DNA of 6,051 nucleotides from Novosphingobium sp. (GTDB lineage Bacteria; Pseudomonadota; Alphaproteobacteria; Sphingomonadales; Sphingomonadaceae), in the NCBI GenBank assembly GCA_020853995.1, contig JADYXV010000070.1:1-6051 (forward strand). The letters are read 5' to 3'. A program made the translations under genes and the position numbers. The number at the start of each line of letters is the position of its first letter. The first letter of the stretch is position 1. Positions 1 to 5,045 of the stretch are shown one piece after another. The notes under the pieces were generated by a model that was given only the letters and a program-made list of their open reading frames with translations, made no database searches and was not told the origin of the DNA.

Positions 1-2
1 CA

Positions 3-467
3 ACCATCGCCAATCTGGTCGAGAAAAAGCTGCATGCGCTGGGCAAGCACACCTTCCTGCTGGATGGCGACAATGTGCGGCATGGCCTGAACAAGGATCT
101 GGGCTTTACCGAGACTGACCGCATCGAGAACATCCGCCGCGTGGGCGAAGTGGCGCGCCTGATGACCGATGCCGGTCTGATCGTGCTGACAGCCTTCATC
201 AGCCCGTTCCGCGCCGAGCGTGAAATGGTGCGCAACCTTCTGGTTGAAGGGGAATTCCATGAAGTGTTCATCGACACGCCGCTGGAAGAAGCCGAACGCC
301 GCGACGTGAAGGGCCTTTATAAAAAGGCGCGCGCCGGCCAGCTTAAAAACTTCACCGGGATCGACAGCCCGTATGAAGCGCCGCAGGCCCCTGAAATTCG
401 GGTGGACACCACAAGCGAAACACCCGAAGCAGCGGCAGAGCGCATCGTCAATATGCTACTAGGTTAA
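3..467 (+). CDS. cysC: Adenylylsulfate kinase (APS kinase), C-terminal part; 5' end outside window
   Basis: Transfers the ATP gamma-phosphate to adenosine 5'-phosphosulfate to make PAPS, in cytoplasmic sulfate activation. The reading frame is open from base 3 (Thr-Ile-Ala-Asn-Leu), so the gene starts before the window; the P-loop normally just upstream of this point is not visible. Diagnostic blocks are LLDGDNVRHGLN, the run ENIRRVGEVARLM, LTAFISPFRAER, and KGLYKKARAG followed by KNFTGIDSPYEAP. These match the APS kinase family closely along the whole visible length, and the protein ends with a normal C-terminal helix, with TAA at 465-467. Whether this is a stand-alone CysC or the C-terminal domain of a CysN/CysC (NodQ-like) fusion, common in alphaproteobacteria, cannot be decided here. 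The DUF2061 gene 59 bases downstream is probably in the same transcript. No frameshift is seen. Confidence 0.95.
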   Translation, partial: TIANLVEKKLHALGKHTFLLDGDNVRHGLNKDLGFTETDRIENIRRVGEVARLMTDAGLIVLTAFISPFRAEREMVRNLLVEGEFHEVFIDTPLEEAERRDVKGLYKKARAGQLKNFTGIDSPYEAPQAPEIRVDTTSETPEAAAERIVNMLLG

Positions 468-511
468 TTGGATGCAATCGGATGCTTTGCTGCTAAAGAT
501 GATCGCCAGAT

Positions 512-516
512 AGGGG
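512..516 (+). promoter_or_regulatory. Shine-Dalgarno site of the DUF2061 gene
   Basis: AGGGG or a close variant lies 10 bases before the ATG at 527. It supports that start over the overlapping frame that opens at 523. Confidence 0.55.
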
Positions 517-526
517 TAGTATTTGA

Positions 527-799
527 ATGATCCTGTTTCGCGGGCACGAAGCGCACAGCCGGTCAATCGTCAAGGCGATCAGCTGGCGTACGCTCGGCAG
601 CATCGACACGTTCCTGCTTGGCTGGCTGTTTACCGGCAGCCCGGCCAAGGCAGGCGCGATTGCAGGGACCGAGGTGATCACCAAGATCGGCCTCTACTAT
701 TTCCACGAACGTGTGTGGAGTTCGGTCCACTGGGGGACAAAGCGTCCGCCGGAGGGCGGTGAAGCCGACCAGCAGGCGGTGGAGGCCAGCGCGGTTTGA
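527..799 (+). CDS. DUF2061 small membrane protein
   Basis: A 90-residue protein whose central part (about residues 11-64) fits the DUF2061 family: RSIVKAISWRTLGSIDT, then an apolar stretch FLLGWLFTG, then AGAIAGTEVITKIGLYYFHE and RVW. Two short hydrophobic segments, about residues 22-37 and 42-58, suggest an inner-membrane hairpin. The polar tail after residue 68 is poorly conserved in kind. The biochemical function of DUF2061 is not established. It sits 59 bases after the APS kinase gene on the same strand, with a fair ribosome site, so co-transcription with sulfate assimilation genes is likely; a role in sulfate or sulfite handling is only an inference from position. A 79-residue frame overlapping it (523-762) has no family resemblance and is taken as a shadow. 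Confidence 0.88.
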   Translation: MILFRGHEAHSRSIVKAISWRTLGSIDTFLLGWLFTGSPAKAGAIAGTEVITKIGLYYFHERVWSSVHWGTKRPPEGGEADQQAVEASAV

Positions 800-857
800 G
801 GGACTTTGATTTCGCGAAGAGAGCGCCGAGAACGTAAACCCACCGTGCAGTCCAATG

Positions 858-875
858 CCCGTCATGCTCAACTTG
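858..875 (+). repeat. Degenerate copy 1 of the intergenic repeat
   Basis: CCCGTCATGCTCAACTTG differs at one base from the sequence at 967-984. An AACGTAAA box precedes both (831-838 and 951-958), so a longer unit seems to have been duplicated and then decayed. The similarity is lost after ACTTG, where the TTTCAG half is missing. Confidence 0.55.
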
Positions 876-912
876 GCAGGCGGTTATCCCGTTTGCCTGC
901 GTGCCCGTCTTT

Positions 913-931
913 CGTCACCCTGGACTTGTTT
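913..931 (+). repeat. Degenerate copy 2 of the intergenic repeat
   Basis: CGTCACCCTGGACTTGTTT matches the reverse complement of the right palindrome arm (1040-1058) at 17 of 19 positions, by eye. It has the same orientation as copies 1 and 3 and no inverted partner of its own nearby. Confidence 0.5.
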
Positions 932-967
932 GGCGCCTATCGCCTTCGGCAACGTAAATCCCGGATC

Positions 968-1059
968 CCGTCATGCTGAACTTGTTTCAGCATCCATTCC
1001 TCCCCACAAACCGCCGTGTAACTGGATGGATGGACCCTGAAACAAGTTCAGGATGACGG
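968..1059. repeat. Palindromic REP-like element, 23-base inverted arms
   Basis: The left arm at 968-990 and the right arm at 1037-1059 are inverted copies matching at 22 of 23 positions. The inner 15 bases (CTGAACTTGTTTCAG at 976-990 against CTGAAACAAGTTCAG at 1037-1051) pair perfectly. The intervening 46 bases add a weaker pairing (ATCCAT at 992-997 against ATGGAT at 1026-1031). The arms lack a following T run, so this is not a standard terminator, although the transcript could fold into a long hairpin after the DUF2061 gene. From recall, arms of this form recur between genes in sphingomonads and behave like REP or MITE-type elements. No transposase gene and no clear target-site duplication are seen. 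Confidence 0.8.
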
Positions 1060-1155
1060 CAGCTTTTGGGACTCGGGCGGAATGTGTTGAACGGCTGAAA
1101 GTGGGTGGATTTCTGCCAGTAAAGGCTCCTTTCTTCTTGTCAGTCGACAACGGGC

Positions 1156-1680
1156 ATGGTTTTGGAGAATATGCGCTTCAACGTCAGGCAACACGGATGC
1201 ATGCTGGCTCTTGCCCTTCCATTTGCGATTTTGTTATTGATAGCTGGACCAGTTCATTGGGGGCTGCGCTACCAAAGCTGGTCTCAGCTTTCCAAAGATA
1301 AACTCATCCAATCCGCGAACTCGTATATCGCGAACCGCGCACCGGGCAACGGCGCCTGCCTGTTCGCAGTTGAATGTAAAAGTGGCCGAGCCCGTCTAAA
1401 ATTAATCAAGTCAATGAAAGACTGGGACTTCGAGGCATCGAAGCAGATCACTTGGGGCCGTAAGTTTGACGATATCTGCCAAGGTCTTACTGCAAACTTC
1501 GCATTAGAGTTGGCAAACGACAATCCGCAAAGTCAAAAGACCTACGAGGGAAGCAGACGCGCTGTTTGGTCTTTCTACAATGATAAGTTCGTTCCGGCCA
1601 GAACCCGCTTTGGTTTTGCAGCCTTTAGCGAGGCTGAGACTGAACCCTGCACAAACTCATATTCGGTCACAACACCATGA
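1156..1680 (+). CDS. Unrecognised membrane-anchored or exported protein
   Basis: I do not recognise this 174-residue protein. It opens with a short basic stretch, then one strongly hydrophobic segment at about residues 17-32 (LALALPFAILLLIAGP), suggesting a signal anchor or uncleaved signal with the rest in the periplasm. The remainder is polar, with four cysteines (68, 74, 108, 165) that could form disulfides, and several tryptophans. The start is uncertain: ATG 1156 has no good ribosome site, ATG 1171 has GGAG only 3 bases before it, and ATG 1201 begins just before the hydrophobic segment. By hand count about 55% of third positions are G or C, with TTA, CTA, ATA and AGA codons that are rare in the flanking genes. 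This suggests a transferred or poorly expressed gene. It is flanked by repeats and a terminator-like hairpin follows. It may be a real lineage-specific gene; a chance frame is less likely but not excluded. Confidence 0.55.
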   Translation: MVLENMRFNVRQHGCMLALALPFAILLLIAGPVHWGLRYQSWSQLSKDKLIQSANSYIANRAPGNGACLFAVECKSGRARLKLIKSMKDWDFEASKQITWGRKFDDICQGLTANFALELANDNPQSQKTYEGSRRAVWSFYNDKFVPARTRFGFAAFSEAETEPCTNSYSVTTP

Positions 1681-1784
1681 ATATCAAAACCTAATCACCA
1701 ATTTCTTGGGTCGAGCAACGTCCGCAATGGGGTCGCTTCCTGAAAGGCAGCTTTTATTTGCGAAATGGGCTTAGCTGCCGTTTG

Positions 1785-1817
1785 CTTCGCGCGGAGACGC
1801 GGGGAAGTTTGTTTTTT
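1785..1817 (+). terminator. Probable intrinsic terminator after the unrecognised ORF
   Basis: CTTC (1785-1788) pairs with GAAG (1804-1807) and CGCG (1790-1793) with CGCG (1798-1801), around a GAGA tetraloop and a one-against-two internal mismatch. A T-rich tract TTTGTTTTTT follows at 1808-1817. The T run fixes the orientation as +, about 105 bases after the stop of the ORF at 1156-1680. The internal mismatch weakens the stem. Confidence 0.55.
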
Positions 1818-1855
1818 CGATTGGCGGGTTGTTGATGCAGAGGCTGGAGGCCCGG

Positions 1856-1899
1856 CCCCCTCCGTCCCCTTCGACAAGCTCAGGATGAGTGGGAGGGGG
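1856..1899. repeat. Second REP-like element with 8-base inverted ends
   Basis: CCCCCTCC (1856-1863) and GGAGGGGG (1892-1899) are perfect inverted ends around a 28-base interior. The interior holds CCCTTCGACAAGCTCAGGAT (1867-1886), whose reverse reading gives the peptide HPELVEG. It resembles the right arm at 1037-1056 in the CAAG(C/T)TCAGGATGA core but has a different flank (CTTCGA instead of CTGAA), so it looks like a sister repeat family. It lies 17 bases after the ugd stop and has no T run, so a terminator role for ugd is possible but unsupported. Confidence 0.55.
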
Positions 1900-1916
1900 G
1901 CAAGGAAGAGCCGAGG

Positions 1917-3221
1917 TCAGGGCCGCCCGACGCTGGTGTAGGCAAAGCCGGCGGCGCGCAGTTCGGCGGGATCGTAGACGTTGCGCAAGTCGACGATGAC
2001 CGGGGCTTTGACCAGACGTTTGACGCGGTTGAAATCGAGCGCGCGGAAGGCGTCCCATTCGGTGACCAGAACGACCGCATCGGCACCTTCAATCGCGTCA
2101 TAGGTGTTTTCGACCATCGTCACGCCCGGCAGAATTGCGGCAGCCGCTTCCAGGCCTTCGGGATCGTAGGCGACGACTTGCGCACCAGCATCGAGCAGGG
2201 TCTGCACCACCGCGATGGAGGGTGCATCGCGCATGTCATCGGTGTTGGGTTTGAACGTCAGGCCCAGCAGTGCCACGCGCTTACCGCGCGCTTCGCCGCC
2301 CAGCGCCTCGATCACCTTGCGGCCCATTGCGCGCTTGCGGCTGTCGTTGACCTTGACCACCGCTTCGACCAGACGCACCGGGCTGTTGTAATCTTCGGCG
2401 GTTTTCAGCAGCGCCAGCGTGTCCTTGGGGAAGCACGATCCGCCATAGCCCGGCCCTGCGTGCAGGAATTTTGAGCCGATGCGGCCGTCCAGCCCGATCC
2501 CGCGCGACACGTCCTGCACATCGGCACCGACCTTTTCGCACAGATCGGCCATTTCGTTGATGAACGTGATCTTGGTCGCCAGAAACGCGTTGGCGGCATA
2601 CTTGATCAGTTCACTGCTGCGGCGCGAGGTGAACAGGATGGGGGCCTTGTTCAGGAACAGCGGGCGATAGACTTCCTTCATCACCCCTTGCGCCCATTCG
2701 TCCTCTGTCCCCAGAACGATGCGGTCAGGCCGTTTGAAATCGCCGATGGCCGCGCCTTCGCGCAGGAATTCGGGGTTCGAGACGACCGCGAATTGCACGC
2801 TGGTGCCGCTGTCGGCAATGATCCGCTCAACCTCGTCGCCTGTACCCACCGGCACGGTCGATTTGGTGACGATCACCGCCGGGCCGGTCAGGTGTTCGCT
2901 CAATTCCTTTGCCACGGCATAGACATAGCTGAGATCGGCATGGCCATCGCCGCGCCGTGACGGTGTGCCCACTGCAATGAAAATGGCCTGCGCGCCATCA
3001 ATCGAGGCGGCAAGATCGGTCGAGAATGACAGGCGTCCGCCCTTAACATTGCTGGCGACAAGTTCGGCAAGGCCCGGCTCGTAAATCGGCATGATGCCCT
3101 GATCGAGACGCGCAATCTTGGCCTCGTCCTTGTCAATGCACACCACATCGTGGCCGAAATCGGCAAAGCAGGCACCGGACACGAGCCCAACATACCCCGA
3201 ACCTACCATCGCAATTTTCAT
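1917..3221 (-). CDS. ugd: UDP-glucose 6-dehydrogenase
   Basis: Oxidises UDP-glucose to UDP-glucuronate with two NAD+, in the cytoplasm, supplying precursors for capsule, exopolysaccharide or lipopolysaccharide sugars. The 434-residue length is normal. The N-terminal Rossmann domain opens with GSGYVG at 7-12 and has the acidic residue D30 at the end of the second strand. Further signatures are AVGTPS (84-89), TKSTVPVGT (119-127), SNPEFLREG (148-156) and ELIKYAANAF (204-213, with K207). The catalytic cysteine C263 lies in GGSCFPKD, with D267 in the same motif. The C-terminal UDP-binding domain has GLTFKPNTDDMRDAPS (320-335). The ATG at 3219-3221 puts the Rossmann motif at the usual distance; the ribosome site is weak (GTGGTGGTG, a few bases before). 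It is divergent from ung and appears monocistronic, with no glycosyltransferase or polysaccharide gene visible beside it. Confidence 0.97.
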   Translation of the reverse strand: MKIAMVGSGYVGLVSGACFADFGHDVVCIDKDEAKIARLDQGIMPIYEPGLAELVASNVKGGRLSFSTDLAASIDGAQAIFIAVGTPSRRGDGHADLSYVYAVAKELSEHLTGPAVIVTKSTVPVGTGDEVERIIADSGTSVQFAVVSNPEFLREGAAIGDFKRPDRIVLGTEDEWAQGVMKEVYRPLFLNKAPILFTSRRSSELIKYAANAFLATKITFINEMADLCEKVGADVQDVSRGIGLDGRIGSKFLHAGPGYGGSCFPKDTLALLKTAEDYNSPVRLVEAVVKVNDSRKRAMGRKVIEALGGEARGKRVALLGLTFKPNTDDMRDAPSIAVVQTLLDAGAQVVAYDPEGLEAAAAILPGVTMVENTYDAIEGADAVVLVTEWDAFRALDFNRVKRLVKAPVIVDLRNVYDPAELRAAGFAYTSVGRP

Positions 3222-3374
3222 GTAATCACCACCACTTATTCAAGACTGCGCTGATCGTACTACGCGCCCGAGCATGATTTCGCACTAGCCGCATCGGGAC
3301 TAATACCAATGCTGCAATGCAAGACACTGCGCAGCGCGCTTGCCGGGCGTACTTTACCGCCATAAACGGCGATT
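3222..3374. promoter_or_regulatory. Divergent spacer between ugd and ung, expected promoters
   Basis: These 153 bases separate two divergently transcribed genes and must carry the start of at least ugd transcription. A TTGCCG at 3340-3345 followed by CATAAA at 3361-3366 is a weak + strand candidate with a 15-base gap. CAATGC is repeated at 3307-3312 and 3315-3320, two bases apart. I see no strong box pair and no operator that I can name. Confidence 0.35.
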
Positions 3375-4055
3375 ATGACAATCGTTCTTCCCGCCCCGTG
3401 GCAGCAAGTATTGGGTATAGATCACGCAGATCCGATACCGTCTGCATTAGGCGATTTTCTGGAAGCCGAAGAACGCAGCGGCAAAGTGATCTATCCACCG
3501 CGTGACCAATGGCTGGCGGCGCTGGACATGACCCCGCCCGATCAGGTGCGCGTGGTGATATTGGGGCAGGACCCCTATCATGGTCCCGGACAGGCCCACG
3601 GCCTTGCTTTTTCAGTGCAGACGGGGGTTAAAGTGCCGCCGAGCCTGGTCAATATTTACAAGGAACTGGAAAGCGACCTTGGCATTGCGCGGCCAAAACA
3701 CGGCAATCTTGCGCATTGGGCCAAGCAGGGCGTGCTTTTGTTGAACAATGCGCTGACGGTTGAAGCAGGTAAGGCGGGATCACACCAGAAGCGCGGCTGG
3801 GAGCAATTTACCGATGCCGTGATTGCCGCCGTGGCGCAGCAAGATGCCCCGTGCGTGTTCATGCTGTGGGGCAGCCATGCGCAGAAGAAAGCCGCGCGCA
3901 TTGCGGCGCTTCACATCGGACGGCATCTGGTTTTGCAGGCCCCGCACCCCAGCCCGCTGTCGGCCTATACCGGCTTTTTCGGGTGCCGCCATTTCAGCCA
4001 GGCCAATGCGTTTCTGGAAAGGCGCGGGCGCGGCGCAATCGATTGGCGCGTGTGA
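3375..4055 (+). CDS. ung: Uracil-DNA glycosylase, family 1
   Basis: Removes uracil from DNA after cytosine deamination or dUTP misincorporation, starting base-excision repair. The 226-residue length is typical. Family-1 motifs are all present: the water-activating loop GQDPYHG at 64-70 (catalytic D66, Y68 shaping the uracil pocket), F79 for stacking in GLAFSV, LLLNNALTV at 121-129 with N124 as uracil-recognition residue, and the minor-groove loop HPSPLSAYTGFFGC at 191-204 with H191 and L195. The conserved GSHQKRGWEQFTD stretch is at 135-147. The ATG at 3375 fits the usual N-terminus (APWQQVLG), but no Shine-Dalgarno sequence is visible before it. The gene stands alone, divergent from ugd and convergent with the lspA operon, and ends 6 bases before a shared hairpin terminator. 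Confidence 0.97.
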   Translation: MTIVLPAPWQQVLGIDHADPIPSALGDFLEAEERSGKVIYPPRDQWLAALDMTPPDQVRVVILGQDPYHGPGQAHGLAFSVQTGVKVPPSLVNIYKELESDLGIARPKHGNLAHWAKQGVLLLNNALTVEAGKAGSHQKRGWEQFTDAVIAAVAQQDAPCVFMLWGSHAQKKAARIAALHIGRHLVLQAPHPSPLSAYTGFFGCRHFSQANAFLERRGRGAIDWRV

Positions 4056-4061
4056 AACGAA

Positions 4062-4085
4062 AAAGCCCTGCCGAAGCAGGGCTTT
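4062..4085. terminator. Bidirectional intrinsic terminator between ung and the ileS-lspA-bamF operon
   Basis: A perfect 10-base-pair stem, AAAGCCCTGC (4062-4071) and GCAGGGCTTT (4076-4085), closes a four-base loop. Read on the - strand the loop is TTCG closed by C and G, the very stable UUCG tetraloop, and the stem runs into TTTTT (4065-4061). This makes it strongest for the - strand operon, ending 22 bases past its last stop. On the + strand the loop is CGAA and only three T residues follow, so it should work less well for ung. Confidence 0.85.
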
Positions 4086-4107
4086 GCCATAGCGCTAGCC
4101 GGATGGA

Positions 4108-4527
4108 TTAGCCCGGAATCGCAGCGGATGCAGCTTGACCGTCGCCTTCGGGCGCGGCGAGGATATCGCGCACGATCTGTCCCTTGGCCACGGTTTGCGT
4201 TTCGGGATCACCCACGGTGGAGCGAATCGATGTGGCCGCCGCGCCGGCACGGTTCAGCGAATCGGTTTCGATCCCCGAACGCGCAGAAGGGCCGCCGAAC
4301 AGCGCATCAAGCGCTTGCCGTCCGGTGTCGGTATCCTGCGGGCGCGGCGAACCGGGGTTTGGCGGGGTCAGCGAGAAATCGGGCGGGACCACCAGCGGCG
4401 CGGCGCGGGTGACGGCCATTTCATCGGGCCGGTCACGGTTGAGCAGCGAATTGCCGCCTCCACCACAAGCAGACAGCAATGCCGCAGCCGAAACGACGAG
4501 GGCAAGGGCGGCAACTTTACGCATCAT
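4108..4527 (-). CDS. bamF: Outer-membrane lipoprotein, DUF3035 / BamF family
   Basis: A 139-residue lipoprotein. A basic start (MMRK), a hydrophobic segment and the lipobox LLSAC put the lipidated cysteine at residue 21, followed by a glycine-rich linker. Residues 33-58 (PDEMAVTRAAPLVVPPDF, then SLTPPNPG) are the hallmark of DUF3035, described in alphaproteobacteria as BamF, an accessory lipoprotein of the outer-membrane beta-barrel assembly complex. The BamF role here is inferred from the family. The rest is low-complexity and Ala-rich, as is usual. Its ATG overlaps the lspA stop as ATGA, so translation is coupled. A second ATG three bases on is better spaced from the GGAG site (8 bases rather than 5) and may be the real start. 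Immediately upstream lies the peptidase that should process it. The - strand terminator follows 22 bases after its stop. Confidence 0.8.
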   Translation of the reverse strand: MMRKVAALALVVSAAALLSACGGGGNSLLNRDRPDEMAVTRAAPLVVPPDFSLTPPNPGSPRPQDTDTGRQALDALFGGPSARSGIETDSLNRAGAAATSIRSTVGDPETQTVAKGQIVRDILAAPEGDGQAASAAIPG

Positions 4528-5045
4528 GCATTCTCCGTGGCGGTATCATCGCCGCTATCTTGGGGCTTTTCGCGCGATTTGAACGAGCGGGCAAGCAGTA
4601 TCAGAACGCCAAACGTGATCGCCACGTCGGCCAGGTTGAATATCTGGAACGGCCGCCATTCGCCAATGTGCAGATCGGCATAGTCGATGACATAGCCAAA
4701 CGTCAGGCGATCATAGATATTTCCGACCGCCCCGCCCAGCACGAGGCCGAGGCCGAGGATATCGCCGCGCAAGGTTTCGCGCAGCATCCAGATGAAAACG
4801 CCGGTGGCGATGAGCGCCGTTACCGCGATCAGGCCCCAGCGCATTTCCAGCGATGTGGCCGAAAACATGCCGAACGACACGCCATAGTTTTCAGCATAGC
4901 GCAGATCGAACATCGGCAGCAGATCAATCACGCCCCGTTCGCGCAGGGCGAGCGGGCCGACCATCAGCGCCTTCACCGCGCGGTCGATCACGAAGACCGC
5001 CAGCGCAAGGGCCATGCCTTCAATCCGCAAACGCTTCAGGTTCAC
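4524..5045 (-). CDS. lspA: Lipoprotein signal peptidase (signal peptidase II)
   Basis: An inner-membrane aspartyl protease that cleaves the signal peptide of diacylglyceryl-modified prolipoproteins just before the lipid-bearing cysteine. Using the GTG start at 5045 the protein has 173 residues, normal for the family. It shows about four hydrophobic segments, VIDRAVK (the D-x-x-(S/V)-K region, D21), NYGVSFGMF (53-61), GGAVGNIYDR (105-114), and the two catalytic aspartates in VIDY (D121) and NLAD (D140), 19 residues apart as in known LspA enzymes. The frame is open further upstream to 5147, but that extension is an Arg-rich translation of the ileS 3' end and is rejected. ATG 5015 would leave too little of the first membrane segment. 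GTG overlaps the ileS stop as GTGA, and the end overlaps the lipoprotein gene as ATGA. Confidence 0.94.
   Translation of the reverse strand: MNLKRLRIEGMALALAVFVIDRAVKALMVGPLALRERGVIDLLPMFDLRYAENYGVSFGMFSATSLEMRWGLIAVTALIATGVFIWMLRETLRGDILGLGLVLGGAVGNIYDRLTFGYVIDYADLHIGEWRPFQIFNLADVAITFGVLILLARSFKSREKPQDSGDDTATENA
4533..4536 (-). promoter_or_regulatory. Shine-Dalgarno site of the DUF3035 lipoprotein gene, inside lspA
   Basis: GGAG on the - strand lies within the last codons of lspA, 5 bases before the ATG at 4527 and 8 before the ATG at 4524. It shows that the lipoprotein is initiated independently as well as by coupling, and leaves the choice between the two adjacent start codons open. Confidence 0.6.

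Larger units (their letters stand above)
800..1155. other. Gene-free spacer holding a cluster of short repeats
   Basis: This stretch of about 356 bases has no convincing gene. The only forward frame of note (855-1040) reads through the repeats and contains HAELVSAS, a translation of the repeat itself. The content is four copies of one short repeat (about 858-1059, described separately) and roughly 95 bases of unassigned sequence before the next ORF. A TTGAAC at 1086-1091 could be a -35 box for the following ORF, but no good -10 box goes with it. Confidence 0.6.

Noticed and set aside
855..1040. A 61-residue + strand frame in the spacer after the DUF2061 gene
   Set aside because: It reads straight through the repeats (HAELVSAS is the repeat translated) and has no ribosome site.
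831..1059. Possible CRISPR array from the spaced repeats
   Set aside because: Copies are degenerate, unevenly spaced and one is inverted; no cas genes are present.
1086..1115. TTGAAC as a -35 box for the unrecognised ORF
   Set aside because: No recognisable -10 box at a suitable distance; a single hexamer is not enough.
1284..1523. A 79-residue - strand frame opposite the unrecognised ORF
   Set aside because: It has no hydrophobic segment, family motif or ribosome site. The + strand frame is longer and has a plausible membrane anchor.
1746..1779. Inverted repeat GGCAGCT / AGCTGCC with a 20-base loop
   Set aside because: Only seven pairs, a long loop and no T run directly after it. A better terminator candidate lies just downstream at 1785-1817.
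1771..2058. A 95-residue - strand frame overlapping the end of ugd
   Set aside because: Out of frame with ugd, Arg-rich, and partly a translation of the repeat at 1856-1899 (HPELVEG).
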